Positions 7,649 through 17,487 of a stretch of DNA of 64,000 nt are shown here, piece by piece. The translations under genes and the position numbers were made by a program. How positions within the stretch are numbered: the stretch's first letter is position 1; every line of letters begins with the position of its first letter. Under the pieces are notes generated by a model. The model made no database searches and was not told the origin of the DNA. It saw only the letters and a program-made list of their open reading frames with translations. The DNA lies in assembly GCA_905397405.1 (NCBI GenBank), contig CAJPVJ010000016.1, positions 1-64,000 on the forward strand, in the 5' to 3' direction. Origin of the DNA: Oppiella nova (taxonomy: Eukaryota > Arthropoda > Arachnida > Sarcoptiformes > Oppiidae).

Positions 7649-9853
7649 TTAAAACTTTGCACGTAAGGTGAGCCTTGCATTTCTAGGATTACCGAAACGA
7701 ATGTCGCCATAAGTATCAATTTGTGAATAATATTCTTTGTCAAAAATATTATTGATATTCAATGCAATATTCACTTTATCACTTAGTGGATAGCTTGCCA
7801 CCAAGTTAGCAATCGTATATCCAGGCTGACGATAAGGATGTTCGCTATAACGACCCACTTTCCAAGTACTTTGATAATTTGCACCGCCGCCTAGGATTAA
7901 ATTATTTGCAAACTTATAGGTCGCAAATAAACGTGCAATATGTTCAGGCGTATCCTCATTAAAAACCAAACCTTGATTTGTAGGATCGTTCGCATATTCC
8001 GTAGTATTGTATGTATAGCCAAAACTTAGATTAAGATTGGGTATAATTTCACCACGAATCTCAGTTTCAATTCCTTTACTGATCACCTCACCCGATGCAA
8101 CATTACAATAAGCCTCGCCACCATTAAATGGGCATTGGCCTTTGGTGCTTTCATCTCGTATTGAGCGATTAATTTGGTTGGTTTTAAACCCTGCAACTGA
8201 TGCAATTAAACGATCATCCCAAAGCCCTGCTTTTAACCCGATTTCATAAACATTCCCCTGTACTGGATCAAGTAATGTCTCATTACGATCTTTGACATTT
8301 TGCACAACAAAAGTATCGGTATAACTCGCATATGCAGTCAATGCATCATTGATAGCGTAAGTAAGCCCAAAGTATGGTGTTAAAATATTTGATTTCTTAT
8401 ATTCATTGACACTTTCATAATTGCTTTGACGCACACCTGCAATAACTTTGAGCGGATCAATAATATTTAAACGAGTGGTGAGGTAGTATCCTGTCTGGCG
8501 TACCTGATCAGCGCTGGTATTTTGATAACGTGGTGCGATATAAGGTAACTGATAAGGACTGTAATTTTTAATATTGACGTATAAATAGTCACGTGTCGGT
8601 GTTTCCCCTCCACCAACCAAACTATAATCTTCTAGCACTTGGTCCCAACTTGTCCATGCCCCTGTAATATTACTTTTACTGTGATTTGCACCAAATACCA
8701 AGTCATGCTCACGACCGAATAATTGATATGTCCCTTTTGCAAAAAAATCATAAATATCTAATTTTTGCTCATAGTTATATCCGTACTTATAAACAGTTGC
8801 TAAAGCATCATCAGCACTTGTGGTTTTTGGAGCCACGCTCAATGAAGTAAATGCCATATCCATGGCATAGTTTGCCTTCATATAGCTGGCTTTTACTTCC
8901 CATCCATTATTAAATTTATGGCTTATATCTAAGAAAGCTTGTCTATTGGTTTTATCCCAAAAATCTCTGTAATCACAACCACAGTTGGAATTATCGATAC
9001 CTATTTTTTGACCATTGAAATAGTTAGGAATTGTATTTACGGGAACTGCATGTTCACCTTGACGTGAATATCCAATATTCAATAGCGTATTTTCAGTTAA
9101 ATCACTGCTCACGATTCCATACAAAACATTAGAATCACGAGTAACAGATTTCATAAATGAATCACCATCTTGACCTGCCACCACTAAACGACCACGCACG
9201 CTTCCAGATTGATTCAATGGACCAGAAACATCCATTTCTCCACGTACTGTGTTCCATGAACCATAACTGACAGCACCACTCGCCTGAAAAACTTCTGTTG
9301 GTTTTTTACGAATAAGATTAATTGCACCAGACGGGTCTCCTGAACCTTGCATTAACCCAGCTGCCCCTCGTAATACTTCAATACTTTCAATGGTTGCCAT
9401 ATCTGGTTTAGATGAGGTGACATTACTTGCATTTACAGCAACACCATCATATTGCAATATATTTGAATTCCAACCATCTCCAACATTAAAGCCTCGGATA
9501 GAAAAGTTGGTCCTCTCCGTATTATCCCCTGTTAGTAAAATCCCTGTTGTATTTAATAGTGCATCACCCAAATTTGTCGCACCCATATCTTCGATTTGTT
9601 TTCGTGTAATCACTGAAACAGATTGTGGGGTTTCTTTTACACTCAAATCGAGTTTAGTCGATGTACTGGCATTCTTTTTAGTGTAGCTATTTTCTGTATT
9701 GTTTTCTGCTGTGACAACGATCATGGGTAAAGCATTTGTTTGCTCTGTTGTTGCTTCCGTCGCAGCATAAGCTGTCCCAATCCAACAACTATAAAGTGCA
9801 AGATAAATTGCACTTTTAGCAAAGATTCGATTTTGAGAAATACATTTATTCAC
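7649..9853 (-). CDS. TonB-dependent siderophore receptor
   Basis: Outer-membrane receptor of 734 residues that imports ferric siderophores using TonB energy. It shows a signal peptide ending TAYA (about 31), TonB box LPMIVVTAEN (about 42-51), plug domain ETPQSVSVITRKQIEDMG through VLRGAAGLMQGSGDPSGA, and a long beta barrel ending GNPRNARLTLRAKF with a terminal Phe. It has no N-terminal signalling (STN) domain, so it is a transporter and not a FecA-type transducer. Cysteine pairs NCGCDY and KGQCPF...AYCNV probably form loop disulfides. A Fur-box-like sequence at 9877-9893 lies upstream. Ligand unknown. Confidence 0.92.
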   Translation of the reverse strand: MNKCISQNRIFAKSAIYLALYSCWIGTAYAATEATTEQTNALPMIVVTAENNTENSYTKKNASTSTKLDLSVKETPQSVSVITRKQIEDMGATNLGDALLNTTGILLTGDNTERTNFSIRGFNVGDGWNSNILQYDGVAVNASNVTSSKPDMATIESIEVLRGAAGLMQGSGDPSGAINLIRKKPTEVFQASGAVSYGSWNTVRGEMDVSGPLNQSGSVRGRLVVAGQDGDSFMKSVTRDSNVLYGIVSSDLTENTLLNIGYSRQGEHAVPVNTIPNYFNGQKIGIDNSNCGCDYRDFWDKTNRQAFLDISHKFNNGWEVKASYMKANYAMDMAFTSLSVAPKTTSADDALATVYKYGYNYEQKLDIYDFFAKGTYQLFGREHDLVFGANHSKSNITGAWTSWDQVLEDYSLVGGGETPTRDYLYVNIKNYSPYQLPYIAPRYQNTSADQVRQTGYYLTTRLNIIDPLKVIAGVRQSNYESVNEYKKSNILTPYFGLTYAINDALTAYASYTDTFVVQNVKDRNETLLDPVQGNVYEIGLKAGLWDDRLIASVAGFKTNQINRSIRDESTKGQCPFNGGEAYCNVASGEVISKGIETEIRGEIIPNLNLSFGYTYNTTEYANDPTNQGLVFNEDTPEHIARLFATYKFANNLILGGGANYQSTWKVGRYSEHPYRQPGYTIANLVASYPLSDKVNIALNINNIFDKEYYSQIDTYGDIRFGNPRNARLTLRAKF

Positions 9854-9876
9854 GAAATAAAACTCTTAATCTAAAT

Positions 9877-9893
9877 AAAAATCATTATCGTTA
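9877..9893 (-). promoter_or_regulatory. Fur box upstream of the TonB receptor
   Basis: The minus strand reads ATAACGATAATGATTTT, overlapping GATAATGAT units as in Fur sites. It is about 25-40 bp before the receptor start, the position expected for iron repression. Confidence 0.65.
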
Positions 9894-9981
9894 TATTTCA
9901 CATAAAAACAACATATATCTCTACATTCCTCCATTATTTTCTAATTCAAATTCGTTTTGTTAGACAAAGCTATAAAATGAA

Positions 9982-10003
9982 CAGCCTTTCAATCTGAAAG
10001 GCT
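9982..10003 (-). terminator. Possible terminator after the MarC gene
   Basis: Inverted repeat AGCCTTTCA / TGAAAGGCT with a three-base loop. On the minus strand it is followed by a weak T-rich tract (GTTCATTTTA). It lies in the 278 bp gap downstream of the MarC gene. Confidence 0.45.
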
Positions 10004-10131
10004 AAGAATAAGGTTACTAGATAATATTACTGAATAAACTTTGACATGACGTGATGTGTACTCCCCCACCTTAGCGTAAATCATGTCATTGTATTTATTT
10101 GATAATTACCTTAAAAAAATATAAAAAATAA

Positions 10132-10746
10132 TTAATACTTTTCAAGCAAACCAATGATTCCAGTCGCGATCATATCAATCGCAATTGTGCCGATTAACAA
10201 GGCAGATAAACGTCCAACAATATCAAAATAGCGATCAATATATTTTGCATGGCTATAACGTAAGTGGTCATGCCCATACTTCATGATCATTAAAATGCCA
10301 CAGCTAATAAATAAGGTAAAAGCGATCAACACAGCGGATTCGAGTAAAGACATACTCGCTCCTGTTACGACAGCCGCACTGATTGTGCCAGGACCAATCA
10401 TAAATGGCATCGCCATGGTACTGGCCAAGTGTGCAGGTGTTCCTCTCATTTCTCCGATGGTATCCGCACCTTGAAATACAAACCGATAGCCAATCACTAA
10501 GAAAATTAATCCACCAAAAATCTGAAATGATTCAAAACGAACATTTAAATAAGTACTAAAAATGGCTTCACCACCCCATGCAAAAAGCATAAAAACCACA
10601 TAAGCAATCAAGGCACCTTGGGCTAAACCTTTATTGAATACATGGGTTTCAGTATGGCGAATCATCCCGATCATATAGATACTCATTAAAAACGGATTGA
10701 GTAATGAGAAAAACAAAACAAATGGATGGATATAATTTGAAAACAT
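10132..10746 (-). CDS. MarC family integral membrane protein
   Basis: A 204-residue inner-membrane protein with six predicted membrane helices and the MarC/UPF0056 signatures LNPFLMSIYMIGM near the N-terminus and MAMPFMIGPGTISAAVV in the middle. The family was named from the multiple-antibiotic-resistance locus, but its members have no proven role there and the function is unknown. The ATG at 10746 is chosen because GGAAAG sits 5 bases upstream. A longer frame from 10785 has no ribosome site. It stands as a single gene. Confidence 0.85.
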   Translation of the reverse strand: MFSNYIHPFVLFFSLLNPFLMSIYMIGMIRHTETHVFNKGLAQGALIAYVVFMLFAWGGEAIFSTYLNVRFESFQIFGGLIFLVIGYRFVFQGADTIGEMRGTPAHLASTMAMPFMIGPGTISAAVVTGASMSLLESAVLIAFTLFISCGILMIMKYGHDHLRYSHAKYIDRYFDIVGRLSALLIGTIAIDMIATGIIGLLEKY

Positions 10747-11445
10747 AATGGCTTTCCATAAAACAAAATCAGGAAACAGAATCAAAAAAAGAGCTTACTT
10801 TGCTAAAATTGTACTTCTCCACAAGGGGATACTTTGTCTAACTAATCATTAAAATTGTAAATTTTATTAAGATTCAGCAACTTATTTTTACAAAAAATAT
10901 TACATTTACTCAAAAAATGCATAACCTTATAAAATTGACTCATTTTTATCTATAAAAAATATTTATACAGTTTTTTAGCGCCCATTTAAGCTAGGCACTG
11001 GTTATAACTCATATTGCACCCATTAGCATTTGGATTGTTGATAAAATTATACTTAACGGCTGTTTATTGCTTTAGTCATCATCCAAATACCTATTTCTAG
11101 TCTCAACATTTTTTAGCATCAGTTTGGCGTTGCGCCCTGCTAAAATAATTCTAGCTAAGCAGACACAACTATTATTCACAGCCCTTTTGATTATTTTATA
11201 TACGTTAAATTTATTACACAATTACATCAGATCTCATACATTTTGTTCATGATTACCCAACACATAAAATTCACAAAAAAACTAAAATTATAATCAATTG
11301 ATATTTATTAAAATTCTATGAAATTGAAATCTTAAATGTAACCTAGCGTTATATTTTTTAATCATTTCTGCTCATGATGAATTTTATTTTTGATTGTGTT
11401 TTAACGCGTTTTTTAACACTGTCATTCATTAGGATTAAGCCATTT
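10747..11445. other. Divergent intergenic region between the MarC and ProP-like genes
   Basis: About 700 bp, AT-rich, without a credible gene. It must hold both promoters. Several TTTT...AAAA stretches occur but no clear -35/-10 pair stands out. An osmotically controlled promoter for the downstream transporter would be expected here. Confidence 0.4.
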
Positions 11446-12927
11446 ATGTATAAAAGAAAAATCAAACCACTTGAAATCGATGATGTCGAAATTATTGATT
11501 ATGATAAGACTAAAAAAGCCATTAAAGCTGCAGCTTTAGGGAATGCCATCGAATGGTTTGATTTTGGTGTGTATGGCTATGTCGCTTATGTATTGGGTAA
11601 AGTCTTTTTCCCCAATTCATCACCCAGTATACAAATGATTGCGGCCCTTGCCACCTTTTCTATACCCTTTATATTTCGACCTTTGGGTGGATTATTTTTC
11701 GGGCATTTAGGTGATAAATACGGTCGTCAAAAAATTCTGGCAATCACCATTATTATCATGTCAGTCAGTACCTTTGGTATTGGCTTGATTCCATCTTATG
11801 AAAGTATCGGGATTTGGGCCCCTATTTTGCTGCTCATTGTAAAAATTGCTCAAGGCTTTTCAGTCGGAGGAGAATATGCTGGAGCAGCAATATTTGTAGC
11901 GGAATATTCTCCAGATCGAAAACGTGGTTTCATGGGAAGCTGGCTGGATTTTGGTTCTATTTTAGGTTTTGTTGTTGGAGCGGGCGTCGTTTCAATGATC
12001 AGCTTTTCCATGGGCGAAGCTGCCTTTGTCGATTGGGGCTGGCGTATCCCTTTTTATTTAGCGCTACCGCTGGGACTGATTGGCTTATATTTACGTCACT
12101 CTTTAGATGAGACACCAACCTTTCAGGCACATGCCGAAGAACAGTCACAATCTAAAAAACCGCAAAAAGTGGGTTTCAAACAAATTTTTCGTGAACATAA
12201 GCGCAGTCTATTGGTCTGTGTTGGACTCGTACTGTGTACCAATGTCACCTACTACATGCTACTCACCTATTTACCAAGTTATTTCTCACATAACTTAGGC
12301 TATTCAGAAAATCACGGCGTTCTGATTATTATTGCAGTAATGGTTGGAATGCTCTTTGTACAGCCGTTTGTAGGCATGCTTAGCGACAAGATTGGTCGTC
12401 GCCCATTTGTCTTTGCAGGCAGCATTGCCCTAATTGTCTTGTCATACCCTGCCTTTATATTGCTTGCCACCAATAATGTTTACTTAATTTTCTTGGGTCT
12501 GTTGATGTTAGCACTTTCACTGAATATGTTGATTGGAATAATGGCTTCAACCCTACCCGCATTGTTTCCAACTGAAATTCGTTATAGTGCACTTGCAATC
12601 GCGTTTAATATTTCTGTGGTGATTGCTGGTTTAACCCCGACCATCACAGCAGCATTGGTTGAAACCACTCAAAATATTATGGTGCCTGCCTATTATTTGG
12701 TAATTTGTGGTTGCTTTGGGGTGATTACTGCGATTTATCTTAAAGAAACAGCCAACTTGCCGCTCAAAGGTGCAAAACCAATGGCCGTTGATACTGAAGA
12801 AGCTGAAGAACTTCTCGAACAATATCATGGAAATATTGAGCAAAAAATCGAAAAAATTGATCAAAAAATTGAAGAGTTGCAAGAAAAACGTGATCATCTC
12901 GCCAAGCAACATCCTGATATTGATTAA
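11446..12927 (+). CDS. proP: ProP-like proline/glycine-betaine proton symporter
   Basis: Predicted osmolyte:proton symporter of the metabolite:H+ symporter branch of the MFS, 493 residues. It has 12 membrane helices and the signatures ALGNAIEWFDFGVYGY near residue 30-45, HLGDKYGRQKIL in loop 2-3 and QGFSVGGEYAGAA. The C-terminus after the last helix is a charged heptad-like tail (IEQKIEKIDQKIEELQEKR is within it), matching the coiled coil of osmosensory ProP. The start ATG at 11446 follows AGGATT; an in-frame ATG at 11374 would add a poorly conserved 24-residue leader. Likely induced by osmotic stress. Confidence 0.82.
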   Translation: MYKRKIKPLEIDDVEIIDYDKTKKAIKAAALGNAIEWFDFGVYGYVAYVLGKVFFPNSSPSIQMIAALATFSIPFIFRPLGGLFFGHLGDKYGRQKILAITIIIMSVSTFGIGLIPSYESIGIWAPILLLIVKIAQGFSVGGEYAGAAIFVAEYSPDRKRGFMGSWLDFGSILGFVVGAGVVSMISFSMGEAAFVDWGWRIPFYLALPLGLIGLYLRHSLDETPTFQAHAEEQSQSKKPQKVGFKQIFREHKRSLLVCVGLVLCTNVTYYMLLTYLPSYFSHNLGYSENHGVLIIIAVMVGMLFVQPFVGMLSDKIGRRPFVFAGSIALIVLSYPAFILLATNNVYLIFLGLLMLALSLNMLIGIMASTLPALFPTEIRYSALAIAFNISVVIAGLTPTITAALVETTQNIMVPAYYLVICGCFGVITAIYLKETANLPLKGAKPMAVDTEEAEELLEQYHGNIEQKIEKIDQKIEELQEKRDHLAKQHPDID

Positions 12928-12936
12928 TGGTCTTAA

Positions 12937-12973
12937 ATGGGCTTATTCAATAGAATTGTGTTGGATAAGCCTC
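12937..12973 (+). terminator. Weak hairpin after the ProP-like gene
   Basis: GGCTTATTC and GATAAGCC can pair across a long loop just after the stop codon. There is no good T tract, so the call is tentative. Confidence 0.3.
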
Positions 12974-13138
12974 TAGCTTAGATTGATTATTCTTTGTAGC
13001 AAGTAAAACATAAGGATGCTGGAGTGGATGATATAAATGCCACGAAAATATTAAAGTGCCCAATGAAATTGATTGAGCGTTTTATGACATAAGTGTCGTT
13101 CTATTACAGGATAAGACAATATGGCAGAATTAAAGAAA

Positions 13139-13843
13139 TCATCTTTTTTTCTTACGCTTTTTTATTTTGCTGTTTCTTTTTGAAGAAATAATTTTTCCAG
13201 TCCCCAATCCACGGAAAAAGTAATTGCCAAGATAAATGAATAAAAGAAAGAAATAAAAAATAGGAGAGATACTGAACAAGCTCATGATCAATTCCCAGAA
13301 CAATACGCCTATTCGATAGTTGTAACTCCATTCTATGAGTGCACCTTTACGACTACCACTTTGGAATGAAATTTCATCATGAACAAAATGCCAAATACTA
13401 CCAAGAAAACATAAAATAAAAATGCTCGAAACTAATGTTTTTTTGATTATTGGTTTTTCTAACCAAGGATATTTATATGAAGAAGAGAATTCGAATTGTA
13501 CGAATAAACTGTAAATCTTTTTTTGGAAGTTTTCCTGAATGCCATACTTTTTTAAGAATAACCAGCAGACATAACAACTTAAGAAAAACATAATCACTGT
13601 AATGTATATACTAGAAAGAATAGTAAAAAATGGTAGTGGTCCTTTTGTACCCACTGTAATCAACAAATTCTGTGTGATGTACTTATAAATGGAATATTGC
13701 CAATCATTTCTTGGATATGCGGGAAATAACAATAAAGGCGGGATAAATAGAAGAATTGAAAGTTGCAAAAGTAATTTATTTTGTCTTTTTTGCTTTGCTT
13801 GATATTCTTGCATTTCTGGTGATAGATAAGGCTTTTTAGACAT
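13139..13843 (-). CDS. Hypothetical membrane protein with lysine-rich tail
   Basis: A 234-residue protein that I do not recognise. It has about four membrane segments: around 27-44, 72-97, 135-155 and 180-212. The tail is extremely basic (KRNSKIKKRKKKR) and predicted cytosolic. A soluble stretch between helices 3 and 4 (FVHDEISFQSGSRKGALIE) may face the periplasm. Composition is poor in G and C like its surroundings. It is followed on the same strand by nothing close, and preceded at 180 bp by the DoxX gene. No function is inferred. Confidence 0.6.
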   Translation of the reverse strand: MSKKPYLSPEMQEYQAKQKRQNKLLLQLSILLFIPPLLLFPAYPRNDWQYSIYKYITQNLLITVGTKGPLPFFTILSSIYITVIMFFLSCYVCWLFLKKYGIQENFQKKIYSLFVQFEFSSSYKYPWLEKPIIKKTLVSSIFILCFLGSIWHFVHDEISFQSGSRKGALIEWSYNYRIGVLFWELIMSLFSISPIFYFFLLFIYLGNYFFRGLGTGKIISSKRNSKIKKRKKKR

Positions 13844-14024
13844 TTTTAACTTTAAAATTTAAAATCATTTTACATTTACTAAGATCTAACTCTACCCTAA
13901 TCATTAAAGCAATCAATTGTTAATCAAAATACTTAAAACTTCTTGAGAAGCATTATTAACTTAAAAAAGAGCTAATGAAACATTGTCGTTGACCTTCAAT
14001 GCTCCAAAGCCTCTAATAAAACAT

Positions 14025-14453
14025 TTATTTTTTATCCAAGGAGTATCGGCCAGGTCCTGTTAAACTTAACAAAAAGAATCCAGCAGCAATACTTATGTTT
14101 TTATAAAAATTGATCATATTCGACTGGACAAGTTCCGAGGGAACTTGCCAATAGGCATGACCTAATATTGCAGACCCAATCGTATAAAATGCAAAAATAA
14201 TCGCAATAGGTCTAGTATAGTAGCCGATCAATATAAATATAGGAGCTACAACCTCCATTACAACTGCGATAAATGCAGCTAGAGTTGAAAATGGAATATT
14301 TAAAGATTGCATATAGTGGATTGTTTGTTCAAAGTTAATAAGCTTGGGAATCCCTAGCTTTATGAACAATACTACAAGTAATACACGTGCTATCAATAAA
14401 ATATAAAATTTTGAATTCACAAAATCGTAATATCGCAGCGTATTTAATTTCAT
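14025..14453 (-). CDS. DoxX family membrane protein
   Basis: A 142-residue inner-membrane protein with four helices. The DoxX signatures are visible: a first helix leading to FIKLGIPKLINF, a conserved VMEVVAPIFILIGYYTR and a final FLLSLTGPGRYSLD. Relatives participate in redox or membrane stress pathways, but most are uncharacterised. It lies 130 bp downstream of the aromatic-acid-type MFS gene on the same strand and may share its transcript. Confidence 0.85.
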   Translation of the reverse strand: MKLNTLRYYDFVNSKFYILLIARVLLVVLFIKLGIPKLINFEQTIHYMQSLNIPFSTLAAFIAVVMEVVAPIFILIGYYTRPIAIIFAFYTIGSAILGHAYWQVPSELVQSNMINFYKNISIAAGFFLLSLTGPGRYSLDKK

Positions 14454-14585
14454 GGTATGTAAACCTTTTTTAAAAACTATTTCTCATATAGTTTCAAGAG
14501 TGACAGGGAGAATCTAAGCCTTAAATACATCATTTTGCTATTTAAAAATAATTAAATACTCCTTAGATACTGGGTAAATCATCAG

Positions 14586-15883
14586 TTATCGATATTTTGT
14601 TTGAATCACGAGTGTCATAATCACAAGCATTGATGGAACTGCAGCAGCAATAAAGAGATGCGTAATATCCATGTGTTTAGATAAATATCCGCCAAACAAT
14701 GGTCCAATTACTGAACCTAAACGTGCTATTCCAATACTCCATCCCACCCCAGTAGTACGTAGTGAAATAGGATAATAACTAGCAGAAAACGCATTGATCG
14801 CTGGCTGACCACCAACAATTGCAAACCCTGCAATAAAAACAACCACATATAAAAGTAAAGGATTACTAATTGAATAACCAATCACGGCTACGCTCAATAC
14901 GCCAGTAATAAATACTGGAATAAGTACCTTATAAAATCCGACTTTATCTATTTTCAAACCCATCAAAATACTGCCAAAGGCTCCTCCCAACTGTAGAATG
15001 GAACCAATCAGTAAGGCCTGGTTTAAATTTAAGCCTGATTCTTTGGCAAGCATCGGTAACCAGTTCGCTAAAAAATACAAACTAATCATATTCAAAATGC
15101 TTATTATCCAAATGGTGTAAGTAAAGAATGCACGGTTTTCTTTAAATAGTTCTAAAGGTGATTGTTTTGTTTTCAGGATCAAGGGATTTAAAATTTTAAG
15201 TTCTGAACTAAAATTTAGCTTTGGATAGAATTTTTTTAGCCATAATAATGCTTTGTGATCATTATTCTTGCTTACCATAAATTGTAAGGATTCTGGCAAC
15301 GTGAACAGCATAATAAAAAAATGATCAGGGGAATAATTCCACCAAAATAAAAGATCGCATGCCATCCACCAATTGGCGTCAATAAAGCAGAAATTCCACC
15401 GCCTAGCATTGCTCCAACTGTATAACCGCATGAAATAACCATCATGGTCAAAATACGATACTTACTTGGCACAATCTCGGAACTATATGCCATAACATTA
15501 GGCATAATTCCTCCTAAGAAAATTCCAGTCACAAAACGTATGATGGTCAATTGTTCTACACTACTAACACTTGGTGTGAGTAACATCAGCACAGAAAAAG
15601 CTAGAGTTGAAATAAGTAAAATGGGACGGCGACCAAAACGGTCTGCTAAAGAACTTAAAAATAGTGAGCCTATAAATAAACCAAAAAGGCTGGCACTAAA
15701 TACGACCCCCAACATGGTTTTATCAATGTGCCAATGTTCCATGATCAAAGGCGCAGCATATGCGATTGCTTGAATATCATAGCCATCCATAACCATCAGT
15801 AGCAAACAGGTCAATAAGATAAACTTCTGATACCTTCCTATTTTTTGTTGATCAATAAAATCATTTAATGCAACTTCTTTCAT
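14586..15883 (-). pseudogene. Aromatic acid:H+ symporter (AAHS) MFS transporter, frameshifted
   Basis: Encodes an AAHS-type importer related to PcaK/BenK. The N-terminal part (to about 15300) has MVMDGYDIQAIAYAAPLI in helix 1 and LADRFGRRPI in loop 2-3. The C-terminal part (14586-15330) has TLPESLQF, GLKIDKVGFYKVLIP and ends VIQTKYR. The two halves are in different frames that meet at a seven-base A run (15315-15321 on the plus strand), so a single-base slip explains the break. It could be a true mutation or a base-calling error. The start ATG at 15883 follows AAGGA; an earlier start at 15934 is less likely. Confidence 0.85.
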
Positions 15884-16108
15884 GGTAATTCCTTCTACAT
15901 CGCTGCAACAATAATTACTTATTTCATAATTCAATTATACTATTCGTAAATTAAAGAAAGTACAAAAATCAGATACAATCTATATCATTTTAAATTTCAA
16001 ATAAAAAACAATAACTTAAATCAATAAATATTTTTTTAAAATGGAGTTTTTTTACAAGATGTATTCATTATTTTTTTCCTTAGCTAATTCTCAAGTTAAA
16101 AATAGAAA

Positions 16109-16129
16109 AGCCACATCAAAAATGTGGCT
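16109..16129 (-). terminator. Rho-independent terminator downstream of the LysR gene
   Basis: Perfect stem AGCCACAT/ATGTGGCT with a five-base loop. On the minus strand it is followed by a T-rich tract (TTTTCTATTTTT). It lies 360 bp beyond the LysR stop codon, with an integrase fossil in between. Confidence 0.6.
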
Positions 16130-16149
16130 AAAGGGAGTAAATTAGAGAG

Positions 16150-16357
16150 GATTTTGCTTAAGCTATATTGATCCAAAACAAAATCGGATGAAAACTACGC
16201 ATGGTTTTCGATCTATAACTCTACATTCCGTGATAGGTTGGTAAATCAAATTGATTATTATTGTGGATTCTATGAACATGATCTAAAACATAAACTTTCA
16301 TATAAAGTTGAAACTGCATATCTACATGAAAAAGATCTTAAAAACATAAAGCATTAA
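16150..16357 (+). mobile_element. Fossil C-terminal piece of a P4-type tyrosine integrase
   Basis: The plus strand retains the catalytic C-terminus of an integrase: SYIDPKQNRMKTTHGFRS, then a HKLSYKVETAYLHEKDL segment equivalent to the H...Y box region, ending at a stop. It closely resembles the C-terminus of the intact integrase at 30708-31976 (YIDPKQKRVITTHGFRS and HKLPDEVEAAYLRG). It is broken, with no N-terminal part in the region. It marks an older island insertion between the LysR gene and its terminator. Confidence 0.75.
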
Positions 16358-16486
16358 CGAGAGCCTTAACCAAGTATATTCAGCTATAAAATTGAAGCAA
16401 TAATTTACTTAAATTCTAAATTTATGCTTATGACTATAACCAACCTCAAATATGGCAACTTTTAAAATTTATATATTCATAATTTA

Positions 16487-17383
16487 TCAATTACTTTTTA
16501 TAAAATTTTCAGCTAAATAGTTATAGAGCAATTTAATTCGTTTTGGTGTTGGCCCCAATTGTGGGCGATATAAATACAATCCCCATGGAGATGACTTAAC
16601 ATTTTTCATGACTTCTATAGCAGTACCTTGCTGAATCATCGGTAATGCCAAAAATTCTGGAATATGAGCAAAACCAATACCATCAACTATTGCCTGACAA
16701 TAAGCATCAAGGTCATTGGTTGAAAAAAATGGCGAGCTAGGTAAAAAAGTTTGATCATATTCAAACCCCCAAAACCAATATTGATTTAAAGATAAATTTT
16801 CAAAGGCAATAATAGGAAAACTATCTAAATCGCCAATCTGATAAGGCTGTCCAACTCTTTTTATGAGCTCTGGTGAACCCACTACACGAAAACCGATATT
16901 CATAACTTTTCGTGACACAAAGCGATTGTCATTTAAAAAGCCAACACGAAGTCCAATATCTATTTGATTTTCAATTACATCACTGTGTTCATCAGTCAAA
17001 ATACAACTGACCTTTATATTTGGATATTCAGTCTGAAACTTTGTAATTAAAGGTATAACTAAGTGTCGACCAAATGCAGTTGGCATCGTTAAACGAATAT
17101 GACCAGAAATATTCTGATTGGATTCATGAGTACTATTTTTCACCAATTCATTAATTTGTTTTAGTAAAGGCTGAGCTTGTATTAACAACTCTTCCCCTGC
17201 ACGGGTAATTTTATGGCCTCGTGTGCTCCGATAAAAAAGAATTTCTCCTTTTTGATCCTCTAATTCCTGTATGGCACGTGTAATTGATTGAGGCGATTTC
17301 CCCAACTTTACGGCAGCTTTTTTGAAATTTTCAGTATTCGCCACTGTACAGAAAATTTTAATCAGTTCGAAATAATTACTCAT
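16487..17383 (-). CDS. LysR-family transcriptional regulator
   Basis: A 298-residue LTTR. The N-terminal winged helix-turn-helix is typical: FFELIKIF-like opening (YFELIKIFCTVANTENFKKA), KLGKSPQSITRAIQELEDQ at about 25-45. The effector-binding domain follows from about 90 (GHIRLTMPTAFGRHLVIPLI). It resembles the CrgA/DmlR-like subgroup, which often controls an adjacent oxidoreductase. It is divergent from the quinone oxidoreductase gene at 17488 with a 104 bp shared promoter region, the classical LTTR arrangement. Effector unknown. Confidence 0.9.
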   Translation of the reverse strand: MSNYFELIKIFCTVANTENFKKAAVKLGKSPQSITRAIQELEDQKGEILFYRSTRGHKITRAGEELLIQAQPLLKQINELVKNSTHESNQNISGHIRLTMPTAFGRHLVIPLITKFQTEYPNIKVSCILTDEHSDVIENQIDIGLRVGFLNDNRFVSRKVMNIGFRVVGSPELIKRVGQPYQIGDLDSFPIIAFENLSLNQYWFWGFEYDQTFLPSSPFFSTNDLDAYCQAIVDGIGFAHIPEFLALPMIQQGTAIEVMKNVKSSPWGLYLYRPQLGPTPKRIKLLYNYLAENFIKSN

Positions 17384-17487
17384 AACTTATTCCAAAATAT
17401 GGAATTAAGAAATCCAAATTGTATCATTTTTTTTGATTTATTATTTAAGTATATTTAATTTTTAACTTTGTTATTACAGGTATAGCA

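Noticed and set aside
12631-12912. A 93-codon minus-strand frame
   Set aside because: Antisense shadow of the ProP-like gene's coiled-coil end.
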